Shown here: positions 31,160-39,945 of the stretch, piece by piece
How the letters are laid out: each line of letters starts with the position of its first letter
Position numbering within the stretch: position 1 is the first letter of the stretch
NCBI GenBank assembly: GCA_019636245.1
Contig: JAHBXX010000003.1
Location: 1 to 64,000 of the forward strand
Direction of reading: 5' to 3'
Origin: Planctomycetota bacterium
Lineage (GTDB): Bacteria; Planctomycetota; UBA1135; UBA2386
Length of the DNA stretch: 64,000 nt
The notes under the pieces: generated by a model
The model's input: the letters and a program-made list of their open reading frames with translations, nothing else
Database searches by the model: none
Told to the model about the DNA's origin: nothing
Program-made: the position numbers and the translations under genes

Positions 31160-32835
31160 GTGCTGGTCAGGTCGGAGGGCGGCGCGGCGGCGCCGAGTTC
31201 GGTGCGGATGGCGCCGTCGGCGGTGCGCTGCAGGTGGATGCGGCGGCAGAAGGCCTGGTCGTCGCGGGCCGGGAAGTCGCTGCGGAAGTGGGTGCCGCGC
31301 GATTCGCGGCGGTGCAGCGCCGCCTCGGCCACCAGCGACGCCACGGTGAGCATGTTCGTGAGCTCGCAGGCGCGGCGGTCGCGCAGCGGCGCACGCAGCA
31401 GGTAGTGGTGCCAGAAGCCGATGCGCGACCTTGCGTCGGCCAGGCCGTCGGCGTCGCGGCGCAGGCCGACCTGCCGCCACATCAGGCTCTTCAGCGAGTA
31501 GAGCAGGTCGTCGTGCAGCAGGCGCGGCGGCTCGGCGGCGACCGGCGGGCCGTCGCCGAGCTGCGGCAGGCCGGGCGCCGGCTCGCGGCTGTCGGCGGCG
31601 GCGGCGAGGCCGGCCTTGCGGCCGACCACGGCGCCCTCGAGCAGGGAGTTCGAGGCCAGGCGGTTGGCGCCGTGCAGGCCGGACGCCGCGGCCTCGCCGA
31701 CGGCGAACAGGCCGGGCACCGAGGTGCGGCCGTGCGCGTCGGTGGTGGCGCCGCCGAGGAAGTAGTGGGCGCCCGGGCGCACCGGGATCGGATCCTTGGC
31801 CAGATCGAGGTCGAAGGTGGCGCAGATGCGGGCGATCGAGGGGAACAGCGCGTGCGGATCGCCCTGCACGGTGCCCAGGTCGAGGTAGACGTGGGTGTCG
31901 TTGGTCGCCACCATGCGATCGAGGATCGCGCGGCTGACCACGTCGCGCGGCGCCAGCTCGGCCATCGGGTGCGCGGCGGCCATGAAGCGTTCGCCGTTGC
32001 GGTCGCGCAGCACGGCGCCGGCGCCGCGCACCACCTCGCTGATCAGGAACCGCGAGGCGCCGGCGATGTAGAGCGTCGTCGGATGGAACTGCACGAACTC
32101 GCAGTCGGCCATGCGCGCGCCGGCGCGGAAGCACAGCGCGTGGCCATCGCCCGACGCACCGGTGGGGTTGGTGGTCTCGCGGTAGATCTGGCCGCAGCCA
32201 CCGGTGGCGACGATGCAGCTGCGCGCCTCGACGGCGAGCTCCATGCCGTCCTGCAGGCAGATGGCGCCGACGCAGCGGCCGTCCTGGACCACCAGGTCGC
32301 GCACGAAGACGTGCTGGCGCACGGTGACGCGGGGGTGGGCGAGCAGCGCCTCGCGGAGCGCGCGCTGGATCTCGCGGCCGGTCGCATCGCCGTGCGCGTG
32401 GACGACCCGGGCGTGGCTGTGGCCGCCTTCGCGCGAGACCTCGAGGTCGCCGGCGTCGCGGCGGTCGAACCGGGCACCCAGCCGCTGCAGCCAGTCGACC
32501 GCGGTCGTCGCCGACTCGACGACCTCGCGCACGACGGCGGGGGCCGCGACGCCGGCGCCGACGCGCAGCGTGTCGACGACGTGGGCCTCGACCGTGTCCT
32601 CGGCGAGCGTGACGACGGCGATGCCGCCCTGCGCCCAGGCGGTGTTGGTGTCGACGAGGTCGTCCTTGGTCAGCAGCAGGACCTGGGCGCCGGCGTCGGC
32701 GGCGTGCAGCGCCGCCGCAGCACCGGCGATGCCGCTGCCGACCACCAGGACCTCGGTGCGCAGCAGAGGGGTCCGCCGCAGGTCGAACGGCGCCAACCAG
32801 CGCGGAAAATGCAGTGCTGCGTGCGGGGCGTGCAT
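31156..32835 (-). CDS. nadB: L-aspartate oxidase
   Basis: The 559-residue flavoprotein has the FAD Rossmann motif VVGSGIAGAAAALHAA near residue 31. The family-specific segments HSHARVVHAHGDATG, FVQFHPTTLY, ISEVVRGAGAVLRD, HYFLGGATTDAHGRT and LHGANRLASNSLLEG follow in order. It oxidises aspartate to iminoaspartate, the first step of de novo NAD synthesis; nadA and nadC are not in the window. It lies 19 bases downstream of secDF and overlaps hflX. Confidence 0.95.
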   Translation of the reverse strand: MHAPHAALHFPRWLAPFDLRRTPLLRTEVLVVGSGIAGAAAALHAADAGAQVLLLTKDDLVDTNTAWAQGGIAVVTLAEDTVEAHVVDTLRVGAGVAAPAVVREVVESATTAVDWLQRLGARFDRRDAGDLEVSREGGHSHARVVHAHGDATGREIQRALREALLAHPRVTVRQHVFVRDLVVQDGRCVGAICLQDGMELAVEARSCIVATGGCGQIYRETTNPTGASGDGHALCFRAGARMADCEFVQFHPTTLYIAGASRFLISEVVRGAGAVLRDRNGERFMAAAHPMAELAPRDVVSRAILDRMVATNDTHVYLDLGTVQGDPHALFPSIARICATFDLDLAKDPIPVRPGAHYFLGGATTDAHGRTSVPGLFAVGEAAASGLHGANRLASNSLLEGAVVGRKAGLAAAADSREPAPGLPQLGDGPPVAAEPPRLLHDDLLYSLKSLMWRQVGLRRDADGLADARSRIGFWHHYLLRAPLRDRRACELTNMLTVASLVAEAALHRRESRGTHFRSDFPARDDQAFCRRIHLQRTADGAIRTELGAAAPPSDLTST

Positions 32836-32854
32836 GCGACCGGCCGGCCGAGGC

Positions 32855-35800
32855 TCACGGCGCCGCGGCGCCGCCCTCGACCGGAGCCGCCACCGCCGGC
32901 GCAACCGGCGCGGCCGGGACACCGGGCTTGTGCATCCAGATCAGGATCGGCGCGGCGATGTAGACGGTCGAATACACGCCGGAGATCATGCCGACGATCA
33001 TCGCGAAGGCGAACGACTCGAGGTCGGTGCCGCTGCCGCGGTTGACCAGGAACTGCGCCAGCACGACCAGCAGCGTCAGGCCGGTGGTGAGCAGCGTGCG
33101 CGACATGGTCTGGTTCAGCGCCCGGTTGATCAGCACGCGGAACGGCTCCGAGGTGCCGAGGCGGGCGTTGTCGGCCACGTTCTCGCGGATGCGGTCGAAG
33201 ATGACGATCGTGTCGTTGACCGAGTAGCCGATGATCGTCAGGAAGCAGGCGATCATCGCCAGGTTGATCTCGGCGTGCACGAGGCCGAGGTGGTTGACCA
33301 GCACGACGGCGCCGAACGCGACCAGCACGTCGTGCACCAGGGCGACGACCGCGGCCACGCCGTACTTGTACTCGTGGAAGCGCACGCGCAGGTAGAGCAC
33401 GATCAGCACCCACGCCAGCACCAGCGCGCCGATGGCCGCGTTGCGCAGTTCGTCGACGAGCCGGCCCTGGATCTCCTGCGCCTCGGGGAACGGGTCCGAC
33501 AGCTTGATCGGCTGGCCGGCGGCGTCCTTGAGGTCGCCGAGGGCGCCGCGCACGATCTCGAACAGCTCCCAATCGCGCGTGCTGGCCTGCGTCGTCCACT
33601 CGACCCGGAGGTCCTTGGCGACGGTCGCGCCCGCATCGGCGCCGACCACCGACACCTTGCTGCCCTTGAGCCTGGTGGCCAGTTCGCTGGTCGCTTCGAT
33701 CACGCTGACCGGCGACCCGAAGTGCAGGTCGACCTGCGCGAACTCCAGGTTCTTGTTGCCGTCGGCGCTGGGCACGGTCAGCGCGCCGGTGAACGCGGGC
33801 TGCACCAGGCGGTCGCCGAACACGCGGCGCAACTGCAGCACGTACGGCGGCTCGTAGGCGAGCGGCGGCTCGGAACCCTCGCGCTGCGCCGCCTGCCGCT
33901 GGTCGCTCCAGGCATGGCGCGACGCCTCGATCGCCTCGCGCTGCGCATCGGTGAGCTTGAGCCGCACGTTGAACTCGGTGACGCGCCCGCCCGGGTCGGC
34001 GGCGCCGACCGTGTTGACGGTCGCGTTCGGGTAGTCGCGCCGGAACTGCTCGTCGCCGGTTAGCCGTCCGCGCACCTCATCGGCGGTCATCGGCTCCGAG
34101 ACGACCATGCGCAGGTTGGCGCCGCCGGTGAAGTCGGTGCCGAGCATGACCTCGCGCGGCACGGCCAGGAAGGCGTAGGCGAGGCCGGCGAGGATGACCA
34201 CCGAGCTGAGGGCGACGCACTTGCCGATGTGCTTGACGAAGTCGAGGTTCAGGTTGGTCAGCAGCTGGCGCGGCCGGTACTCGGTCAGCCACTTGTTCTC
34301 GAGCGCGTAGTGGAACAGCAGTCGCGTGACGAAGAACTGCGTGAAGACCGTGGTGACGATGCCGACCATCAGCGTCACGGCGAAGCCGCGCACCGGGCCG
34401 ACGCCGACGTTGAACAGCACGATGCCGACCAGGAAGGTCGTGATGTTGGAGTCGAGGATCGCCGACATCGCCCGCTCGAAGCCGGCCCGCACCGCGCGCA
34501 GCAGGTCCTTGCCCTTGGTCAGTTCCTCTCGGATGCGCTCGTAGATCAGCACGTTGGCGTCGACCGCCATGCCCATCGTCAGCACGATGCCGCCGAGCCC
34601 CGGCAGCGTCAGCGTGGCCTGCATGAACAGCATCGCCGCGTAGAGCAGGAAGCCGTTCAGCAGCAGCGTCACGCAGGCGATCGTGCCGGCGATGCGGTAG
34701 TAGACGAGCATGAACGCGAACACGAGCAGGCTGCCGGCGACCAGCGACCAGACGCCGCGCGCGATCGACTCGCGGCCGAGCGTCGGGCCGATGATCAGCT
34801 TGCTCTGCTGCTCGGGCTCGACGCGCAGCGAGCCGGTGCGCAGCACCTTGACCAGTTCCTCGACCTCGGCCTTGGTGAAGTCGCCGTGGATCTGGCCGCG
34901 GCCGGGGATCTTGCTCTCGAAGCGCGGCGCCGACTTGACGACGCCGTTGAGCACGATGGCGCTGCACTTGCCGATCCAGCGCTCGGACCAGTCGGCATAG
35001 TCGCTGGTCAGCGCGCCGACGATGCTGTAGGCCACGGCGAGGCCGCCGTCGGAGCTGGTGGTCGGCTGCACGCCGACCGGGTCCAGGTGTTCGCCGGTGA
35101 AGTGGCGCGTGTGCATGTTCAGCGCCAGCAGCTCGACCAGGAACTGCTTGTTCGGCGGCAGCTTCTGCACCGACTCGGGCACGACGCCGTTGTTCCACTC
35201 GGCATCGGTGTAGACCTTGGCGGTCGCGGGCGCGAGCAGGCCGATGTTGGTGTAGGAGGTGTCCCACAGCTTCGGGTCCTCGGCGCGCGGCTTGATCAGT
35301 CGCGGATACCAGGCGAGGTGACCGAACTGCATCGGCCCCTGGGTGGGGTCCTCGTTGAAGCGGCGGATCGTGCTCAGGTTGGCGAGCAGGTCCTGGCGGT
35401 TCTCGCCCGTGCGCAGCCAAGCCTCGAGGCGGGCCTTCTCGACCTGCAGGTTGAACTTGACCGGGCCCTCGGCGTAGTCGTTGTCGGCGACGATGCGGAA
35501 CTCGAGCTTGCCGAGGTTGGCGATGCGCTCCTCGACGCGCTTCAGGTCGAGCGGGTCGTCGAAGTAGGGCAGCTCGATCAGGATGCCCGTCTCGCCGCTG
35601 CGGGTGACGAGAGGATCGAGCGTGCCGGTCGGGTCGATGCGCTCGATGATGACGCCGATCGTCTGCGCCATGATGGCGTCGATCGAGACGTTCTCCTTGG
35701 CGACCAGCTGCTGCAGCACGTCGCCGGGCACCTCGTAGCGCAACTGGGTGCCGCCCTTGAGGTCGCTGCCGAGGGCGGGCTTGAGCGTGAGCACGCAGGC

Positions 35801-35905
35801 GAGGCCCGCCAGGAGGGCGAGCAGGACCAGGAACAACTGCCGACGGGCGTTCTCGAGCATGACGGTGGGGCGGGCGCGGTCGCGCCACGCCGGGAGGCGG
35901 AGCAT
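32855..35905 (-). CDS. secDF: Fused protein-export membrane protein SecD-SecF
   Basis: The 1016-residue chain joins SecD and SecF. The first half has LGSDLKGGTQLRYEV, LGKLEFRIVADND, GGIVLTMGMAVDANVLIYERIRE, ITTFLVGIVLFNVGVGPVRGF. The second has MLGTDFTGGANLRM, then AWVLIVLYLRVRFHEYKYG, VHDVLVAFG and IGYSVNDTIVIFDRIREN. About twelve membrane helices result, driving late translocation using the proton-motive force. Between SecD and SecF a separate periplasmic stretch is retained. The start is uncertain: ATG at 35905 is taken, but ATG at 35860 just before LENARRQLF also fits; neither has a clear Shine-Dalgarno sequence. Neighbours are rplS upstream and nadB downstream. Confidence 0.94.
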   Translation of the reverse strand: MLRLPAWRDRARPTVMLENARRQLFLVLLALLAGLACVLTLKPALGSDLKGGTQLRYEVPGDVLQQLVAKENVSIDAIMAQTIGVIIERIDPTGTLDPLVTRSGETGILIELPYFDDPLDLKRVEERIANLGKLEFRIVADNDYAEGPVKFNLQVEKARLEAWLRTGENRQDLLANLSTIRRFNEDPTQGPMQFGHLAWYPRLIKPRAEDPKLWDTSYTNIGLLAPATAKVYTDAEWNNGVVPESVQKLPPNKQFLVELLALNMHTRHFTGEHLDPVGVQPTTSSDGGLAVAYSIVGALTSDYADWSERWIGKCSAIVLNGVVKSAPRFESKIPGRGQIHGDFTKAEVEELVKVLRTGSLRVEPEQQSKLIIGPTLGRESIARGVWSLVAGSLLVFAFMLVYYRIAGTIACVTLLLNGFLLYAAMLFMQATLTLPGLGGIVLTMGMAVDANVLIYERIREELTKGKDLLRAVRAGFERAMSAILDSNITTFLVGIVLFNVGVGPVRGFAVTLMVGIVTTVFTQFFVTRLLFHYALENKWLTEYRPRQLLTNLNLDFVKHIGKCVALSSVVILAGLAYAFLAVPREVMLGTDFTGGANLRMVVSEPMTADEVRGRLTGDEQFRRDYPNATVNTVGAADPGGRVTEFNVRLKLTDAQREAIEASRHAWSDQRQAAQREGSEPPLAYEPPYVLQLRRVFGDRLVQPAFTGALTVPSADGNKNLEFAQVDLHFGSPVSVIEATSELATRLKGSKVSVVGADAGATVAKDLRVEWTTQASTRDWELFEIVRGALGDLKDAAGQPIKLSDPFPEAQEIQGRLVDELRNAAIGALVLAWVLIVLYLRVRFHEYKYGVAAVVALVHDVLVAFGAVVLVNHLGLVHAEINLAMIACFLTIIGYSVNDTIVIFDRIRENVADNARLGTSEPFRVLINRALNQTMSRTLLTTGLTLLVVLAQFLVNRGSGTDLESFAFAMIVGMISGVYSTVYIAAPILIWMHKPGVPAAPVAPAVAAPVEGGAAAP

Positions 35906-35963
35906 GCGGGCGCCGGCGTGCTGCCGGGGCCGCGGAGGAAGAGGACGCGAGGGCGGGCGGTGG

Positions 35964-36374
35964 CTACTCGGCGGCGGGCGCGGCGGGCTGCGGCAGTCCG
36001 CTGCCCTTGCCGGACCGCGGATACTGCAGCTTGCCGAGGTTGGGCTTCAGGCGCGTGGCCTTGCCTTCGCGGTCGCGCAGGTAGTAGAGCTTCGCCCGCC
36101 GGACGATGCCGCGCTCCTTGACCTCGATCGAGGCGACGCGCGGCGAGTGCAGCGGGAAGGTGCGCTCGACGCCCTCGCCGGCGACCAGGCGCCGCACCGT
36201 GGCGACGCGGCGCACGCCGCTGCCCTTCAGGGCGATCACGGTGCCGCTGAACAGCTGCACGCGCTCCTTGTCGCCTTCCCGGATCAGGTAGTGCACGTCG
36301 ACGGTGTCGCCGATCCCGAAGTCGGGGATCTCGGCCTTCATGTGCTCGAGTTCGAGCTGGCGCAGGATGTTCAT
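35964..36374 (-). CDS. rplS: Large-subunit ribosomal protein bL19
   Basis: The 136-residue protein is a typical bL19: IGDTVDVHYLIREGDKERVQ, FSGTVIALKGSGV, GVERTFPLHSPRVASIEV and RGIVRRAKLYYLRDREGKA. It sits at the 30S-50S interface. A short Pro/Ala tail extends the C-terminus. It follows trmD by 59 bases, as in many bacteria, although rpsP and rimM are not adjacent here. Confidence 0.96.
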   Translation of the reverse strand: MNILRQLELEHMKAEIPDFGIGDTVDVHYLIREGDKERVQLFSGTVIALKGSGVRRVATVRRLVAGEGVERTFPLHSPRVASIEVKERGIVRRAKLYYLRDREGKATRLKPNLGKLQYPRSGKGSGLPQPAAPAAE

Positions 36375-36433
36375 GGTCGGAAGGTTGGCTGGCCGGCGGG
36401 GCGCCGTGGGTGGCGCGTGCCGTCGGCAGGGTC

Positions 36434-37132
36434 TCAGGGGGTGGGGTTGGTCGGGTCGGTCGAAGCGTCGGAGCGGTTCTTGTGCGCGGTCAGGTGCCGC
36501 GCCCGTTCGTGCCGCCATCGGGCCACCGCCGCGTGGTCGCCGGACAGCAGCACGTCGGGCACGTGCCGGCCGCGGAACTCGCGTGGGCGGGTGTACTGCG
36601 GATGGTCCAGCCACTCGCCTTCGAACGACTCGAGCACGGCGGACTCGGCGCAGCCGAGCACGCCGGGGATCAGCCGCACCGCGGCTTCGAGCATGCACAG
36701 CGCGGCGAGTTCGCCGCCGGCCAGCACGAAGTCGCCGAGCGAGACCTCCTCCCAGGCGAAGCCCTCGCGGATGCGTTCGTCGTAGCCTTCGTAGCGACCA
36801 CACAGGAACAGCAGCCGCTCGCGCTGGCTCAGTTCCCGTGCCTTGGCCTGGTCGAAGGTGCGACCGCGGGGGCATGGCAGGACCTTGTGGAAGGGACCAT
36901 GGGTCCGCTCCACGTCCTCGATGGCGAGAAAGATCGGTTCGGGTTTCAGCACCATGCCCGGCCCGCCGCCGAACGGTCGATCGTCGACCGTGCGGTGCGG
37001 GTCGAAGGCGAAGTTCCGGAAGTCGACGAGGTCGACCCGGAGCTTGCCCTGGGCCTGCGCGATCCCGAGGATGCTCTCGTCCAGGTACGGCCGGAGGGCG
37101 TCCGGAAAGAGAGTCAGGATGGCGCAGCGCAA
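36434..37132 (-). CDS. trmD: tRNA (guanine-N1-)-methyltransferase
   Basis: The 232-residue SPOUT enzyme opens with CAILTLFPDALRPYL. FGGGPGMVLKPEPIF, LFLCGRYEGYDERI (knot and SAM site), SLGDFVLAGGELAAL and HVPDVLLSGDHAAVARWR follow. It methylates G37 in tRNAs to prevent frameshifting. The start is a TTG at 37132, the only start codon directly before the first strand, with AAGG about 8 bases upstream. Promoter TTGACC-18-TAGTCT lies in the divergent gap to ribE. Confidence 0.95.
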   Translation of the reverse strand: MRCAILTLFPDALRPYLDESILGIAQAQGKLRVDLVDFRNFAFDPHRTVDDRPFGGGPGMVLKPEPIFLAIEDVERTHGPFHKVLPCPRGRTFDQAKARELSQRERLLFLCGRYEGYDERIREGFAWEEVSLGDFVLAGGELAALCMLEAAVRLIPGVLGCAESAVLESFEGEWLDHPQYTRPREFRGRHVPDVLLSGDHAAVARWRHERARHLTAHKNRSDASTDPTNPTP

Positions 37133-37160
37133 GGTGCCTTGCCGCGAAGAAGGGGTGAGG

Positions 37161-37190
37161 AGACTACGGGCGGGGCGGGGTGTCGGTCAA
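37161..37190 (-). promoter_or_regulatory. trmD-rplS promoter
   Basis: On the minus strand TTGACC (37190-37185) and TAGTCT (37166-37161) are 18 bases apart and end 28 bases before the trmD TTG start, leaving room for a short leader with a Shine-Dalgarno sequence. It lies back to back with the ribE promoter. Confidence 0.5.
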
Positions 37191-37223
37191 GACGACGCAT
37201 GGCCGGGAACGCGCTCCGGCCGC

Positions 37224-37229
37224 TAGGCT
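37224..37229 (+). promoter_or_regulatory. -10 box giving a probably leaderless ribE mRNA
   Basis: TAGGCT ends 6 bases before the ribE ATG at 37236; the bases between (TGGTGC) contain no Shine-Dalgarno sequence. There is no room for an FMN riboswitch. Confidence 0.5.
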
Positions 37230-37235
37230 TGGTGC

Positions 37236-37838
37236 ATGTTCACCGGGCTGGTGCAGGCGATCGGGGTGGTCGTGGACAGGGTCGCAACCCCAGGCGGCAT
37301 GCGGCTGCGCGTCGATCTGGGGGCGCTGCCGGGGCCGTTCCGCCTCGGCGACTCGATCGCCCTCTCCGGGGTGTGCTGCACGGTGGTCGGGCTCGACGGC
37401 CGGGTGGCAGCCTTCGACCTGAGCCCGGAGACCCTGGCCCGGACCTGGCTCGGCGGGACGGCGGCCGGCGACCCCCTCAACCTCGAGGGTGCGCTGCGGG
37501 CGGGCGAACCGCTCGGTGGCCACCTGGTGCAGGGGCACGTCGATGGCGTCGGCGAGGTGGCGGCGGCGATCGACCCCACGGCCGGCGGCGAGTTCTGGGC
37601 CCGGTTGCCACCGGACCTGGCGAAGTACTGTGTCGCCAAGGGTTCGATCACCCTCGACGGCGTCTCGCTGACGATCGCCGGCCAGCGCGACGGCGCGGTC
37701 GGCATCGCCGTGATCGTGCACACGGCCCAGGTGACGACGCTGGGCCGGAAGCGGGCGGGCGACCCGCTGCACGTCGAGGTCGACGTGATCGCGAAGTACG
37801 TCGAGAGCATGCTGGCGGCGCGGGGGCTCGGCGGTTGA
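37236..37838 (+). CDS. ribE: Riboflavin synthase, alpha chain
   Basis: The 200-residue protein has the duplicated lumazine-binding architecture. It starts MFTGLVQAIGVVV with GDSIALSGVCCTVVG in repeat 1, then GGHLVQGHVDGVGEV, and KGSITLDGVSLTIAG in repeat 2, closing with VDVIAKYVESML. It dismutates two 6,7-dimethyl-8-ribityllumazines to riboflavin. VIVHTAQVTTLG replaces the usual IPHT motif. No other rib gene is adjacent. It converges on the cyanophycinase-like gene with 18 bases between. Confidence 0.94.
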   Translation: MFTGLVQAIGVVVDRVATPGGMRLRVDLGALPGPFRLGDSIALSGVCCTVVGLDGRVAAFDLSPETLARTWLGGTAAGDPLNLEGALRAGEPLGGHLVQGHVDGVGEVAAAIDPTAGGEFWARLPPDLAKYCVAKGSITLDGVSLTIAGQRDGAVGIAVIVHTAQVTTLGRKRAGDPLHVEVDVIAKYVESMLAARGLGG

Positions 37839-37856
37839 CCCCGCGGCCGCGGCGGC

Positions 37857-39404
37857 TCAACGCCGGGCGCCGGTGACGAGGTCGTAACGGGCGCCGGGCA
37901 CGAGTTCGACCGTGGTGGCGGTCGCGTCGCCGTCGCCGCGCGGCGGCAGCACGCGGGCCGGAAGGTCGCCGACCACCTCGAGCGTGCTGCCGTTGACGAC
38001 CGCGCCGCCGGCGACGTGGATGCCGGTGAGGCGTGGCAGCTGCGCGAGACACGCCCGCAGCCGTGCGTCCCGATCGGTCGAGGGCGCCCGGTCGGCGTCG
38101 GCGGCCGGGCGGGGTGGGGCGTGCACGGCCGTGCCCGGCAGCAACCCGAGGCCGCGCCGGTAGCCGATGCCGCCGTCGGCCGATCCCGGCGACCGGTCGA
38201 GGGCGATGGCCTCGCCGAGGGCGGCGCTGCCCCACACGACGCCGCCGCGCGCGAGCACCCGGGTGGCGCCTTCGCGCAGACGGGCCGCGCCGATCCGATC
38301 GACCAGGATCGCCGAATCGACCGGCTGCGGATCCTGCAGCCAGAGGCCGGTGGCGTCGGCCAGCGCGCGGTCGAGGTCGGCGCCGTCGATGCCGCCATCG
38401 CCCACCAGCGCGATCCCGATGACCGCCGCCGGCGCGGCCCGCAGCAGCGCGGTCTCGACCTCGGCTGCCGGCGCGTGCAGCGCGATGACGACGATGCGAG
38501 CCTGGTCGCCGCCGGCCAGCGCCACGAACCGGCCGACCGCGCCCGCGTCCCCGCCGAGCAGCAGGGTGCCGGCGCCGAGACGCGGCGGCGCCACTTCGGC
38601 GACGTTCCAGTGCGCGCGTTCGCCCGCGGCGCGCCGCCAGGGAGCGAGCGACACCGTCGCGCCGGGCTCGCACTCGACCGTGAGCGCCGGGTGACCGTGG
38701 TGCGCCGGCAGCGCCAATACGACCTTCGAGTCGCCCCAGACCTCCAGGTGGTCGCCGCGTACCACGGCGGCGGTGCCCTCGTCGACGCCGAGGCCGAAGT
38801 GCCCGGGCCGCATCGCCAGCGCCTGCAGCAGCCGCGGCAGCCGCCGCCGCCGCAGGAAGTGCTGGTCGCTGATCGCGCCGGGCACGCAGTCGAAGCCGGT
38901 GGCGAGGATCGGGGGGTCCATGCCCTCCTGGATCATGGTGCGGGTCTGGATCGCGGTGCCGGCCGAGGTGCCGGCGACCACGCCGCCGCGCGCGAGCACC
39001 GCCATCAGTTCCTTCTCGACCCGCGTGCCGAGGTAGGCGCTGGCGAGCCGGTCCTGCGCGCCGCCGCCGAGCCACACGCCGGTCGCAGCGCGCAGCGGCG
39101 CGCAGAAGGCCTCGTCGTCGGCGGTGGCGCGCTCGCGCGTGTGCAGCAGCGCGAAGGTCGCCCCCGGCTGGCGCTGCTGCCATTCGGCCACCCAGGCGTC
39201 GTTCTCGGCCGGCACGTCGGCGCTGCCGCTGGCGGTCGGGATCAGCACGATCCGGGCGTTCGCGCCGCCGGCGAGTTGGACGAAGCGCTGCCGGATGTCG
39301 GTGGGAAGCTTGCCGCCGCCGGCGAGGATGGCGGTCCCCGGCGCCGGGGGCGCCTGGGCGGCGAGCGCGATGGGCAGCAGGACGGCGGGCAGCAGGCGGC
39401 GCAT
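37857..39404 (-). CDS. Secreted two-domain cyanophycinase-like protein (peptidase S51), second domain degenerate
   Basis: The 515-residue protein has a signal peptide (RRLLPAVLLPIALAAQA). Domain 1 (about 24-230) is a complete S51/cyanophycinase-like fold: ILAGGGKLP, GVWLGGGAQDRL, the nucleophile S147 in AGTSAGTAI, then CVPGAISDQHFLRRRRL and GLGVDEGTAAVV. Domain 2 (about 275-430) repeats the layout (LLLGGDAG, TGLWLQDPQPVDS, VLARGGVVWGSAALGEAI) but aligns Ala at the nucleophile position, so it looks inactive. Cyanophycinases cleave the Asp-Arg polymer cyanophycin to dipeptides; the true substrate here is not known. TATCCT ends 6 bases before the ATG, suggesting a leaderless mRNA. Confidence 0.85.
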   Translation of the reverse strand: MRRLLPAVLLPIALAAQAPPAPGTAILAGGGKLPTDIRQRFVQLAGGANARIVLIPTASGSADVPAENDAWVAEWQQRQPGATFALLHTRERATADDEAFCAPLRAATGVWLGGGAQDRLASAYLGTRVEKELMAVLARGGVVAGTSAGTAIQTRTMIQEGMDPPILATGFDCVPGAISDQHFLRRRRLPRLLQALAMRPGHFGLGVDEGTAAVVRGDHLEVWGDSKVVLALPAHHGHPALTVECEPGATVSLAPWRRAAGERAHWNVAEVAPPRLGAGTLLLGGDAGAVGRFVALAGGDQARIVVIALHAPAAEVETALLRAAPAAVIGIALVGDGGIDGADLDRALADATGLWLQDPQPVDSAILVDRIGAARLREGATRVLARGGVVWGSAALGEAIALDRSPGSADGGIGYRRGLGLLPGTAVHAPPRPAADADRAPSTDRDARLRACLAQLPRLTGIHVAGGAVVNGSTLEVVGDLPARVLPPRGDGDATATTVELVPGARYDLVTGARR

Positions 39405-39410
39405 GCCGCG

Positions 39411-39416
39411 AGGATA
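39411..39416 (-). promoter_or_regulatory. -10 box of the cyanophycinase-like gene
   Basis: TATCCT on the minus strand ends 6 bases before the ATG at 39404. Same geometry as ribE, the DUF393 gene and trpS. Confidence 0.5.
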
Positions 39417-39492
39417 GCCTGCACCGCGCGCGACGGAGATGGTCCCGGGCGGTCGGGCCGTCGGCTGGCGCGGCGCCGCCGCGCCGATCGGG

Positions 39493-39498
39493 TAGGCT
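39493..39498 (+). promoter_or_regulatory. -10 box of the DUF393-DUF2238 unit
   Basis: TAGGCT ends 6 bases before the GTG start at 39505, so the mRNA would begin at the GTG. No Shine-Dalgarno sequence is present. Confidence 0.45.
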
Positions 39499-39504
39499 GG
39501 CCGC

Positions 39505-39945
39505 GTGGCGATCGCCGCCGAACCACCGCCGCTGATCCTGTTCGACGGCGACTGCAACCTCTGCCACGGCGCCGTGCAGTTCGTGCTGCGCCGCGACCCC
39601 GGGGGCCGCTTCCGGTTCGCGTCGCTGCAATCGGCTGCCGGGCGGGCGGCGCTCGCCGCGGCTGCGTCCGGCGTCCGGCTGCCCGACAGCATCGTGCTGG
39701 TGCACCGGGGTCGCGTGCGCACGAAGTCCGGCGCCGCGCTGGCGATCGCGCGCGGCTTGCGCTGGCCGTGGCCGCTGGCCGCCGTGTTCTGGCTCGTGCC
39801 GTTCCCGCTGCGGGATGCCGTCTACGACTGGGTCGCGCGCCATCGCTACCGCTGGTTCGGCAAGCGGCAGGAGTGCTGGCTGCCGACGCCGGCGCTGCGG
39901 GCCCGCTTCCTCGACGCCGACGAGCGCGATCGGGCGTCGCCATGA
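39505..39945 (+). CDS. DUF393 (DCC-family) thiol-disulfide oxidoreductase-like protein
   Basis: This 146-residue protein has the family hallmark LILFDGDCNLCHGAVQF with the DxxC-type DCNLC redox motif near residue 16. FASLQS, SIVLVHRGRVRTKSGAAL and a C-terminal WFGKRQECWLP follow. The family resembles thioredoxin-like oxidoreductases; substrates are not established. It is translationally coupled (ATGA) to the DUF2238 membrane protein. The GTG start is fixed by the upstream -10 box. Confidence 0.88.
   Translation: MAIAAEPPPLILFDGDCNLCHGAVQFVLRRDPGGRFRFASLQSAAGRAALAAAASGVRLPDSIVLVHRGRVRTKSGAALAIARGLRWPWPLAAVFWLVPFPLRDAVYDWVARHRYRWFGKRQECWLPTPALRARFLDADERDRASP

Noticed and set aside
37133..37235. 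Possible FMN riboswitch ahead of riboflavin synthase.
   Set aside because: The only -10 box ends 6 bases before the ATG, so there is no leader, and no FMN-element core sequence is visible in the 103-base divergent gap.
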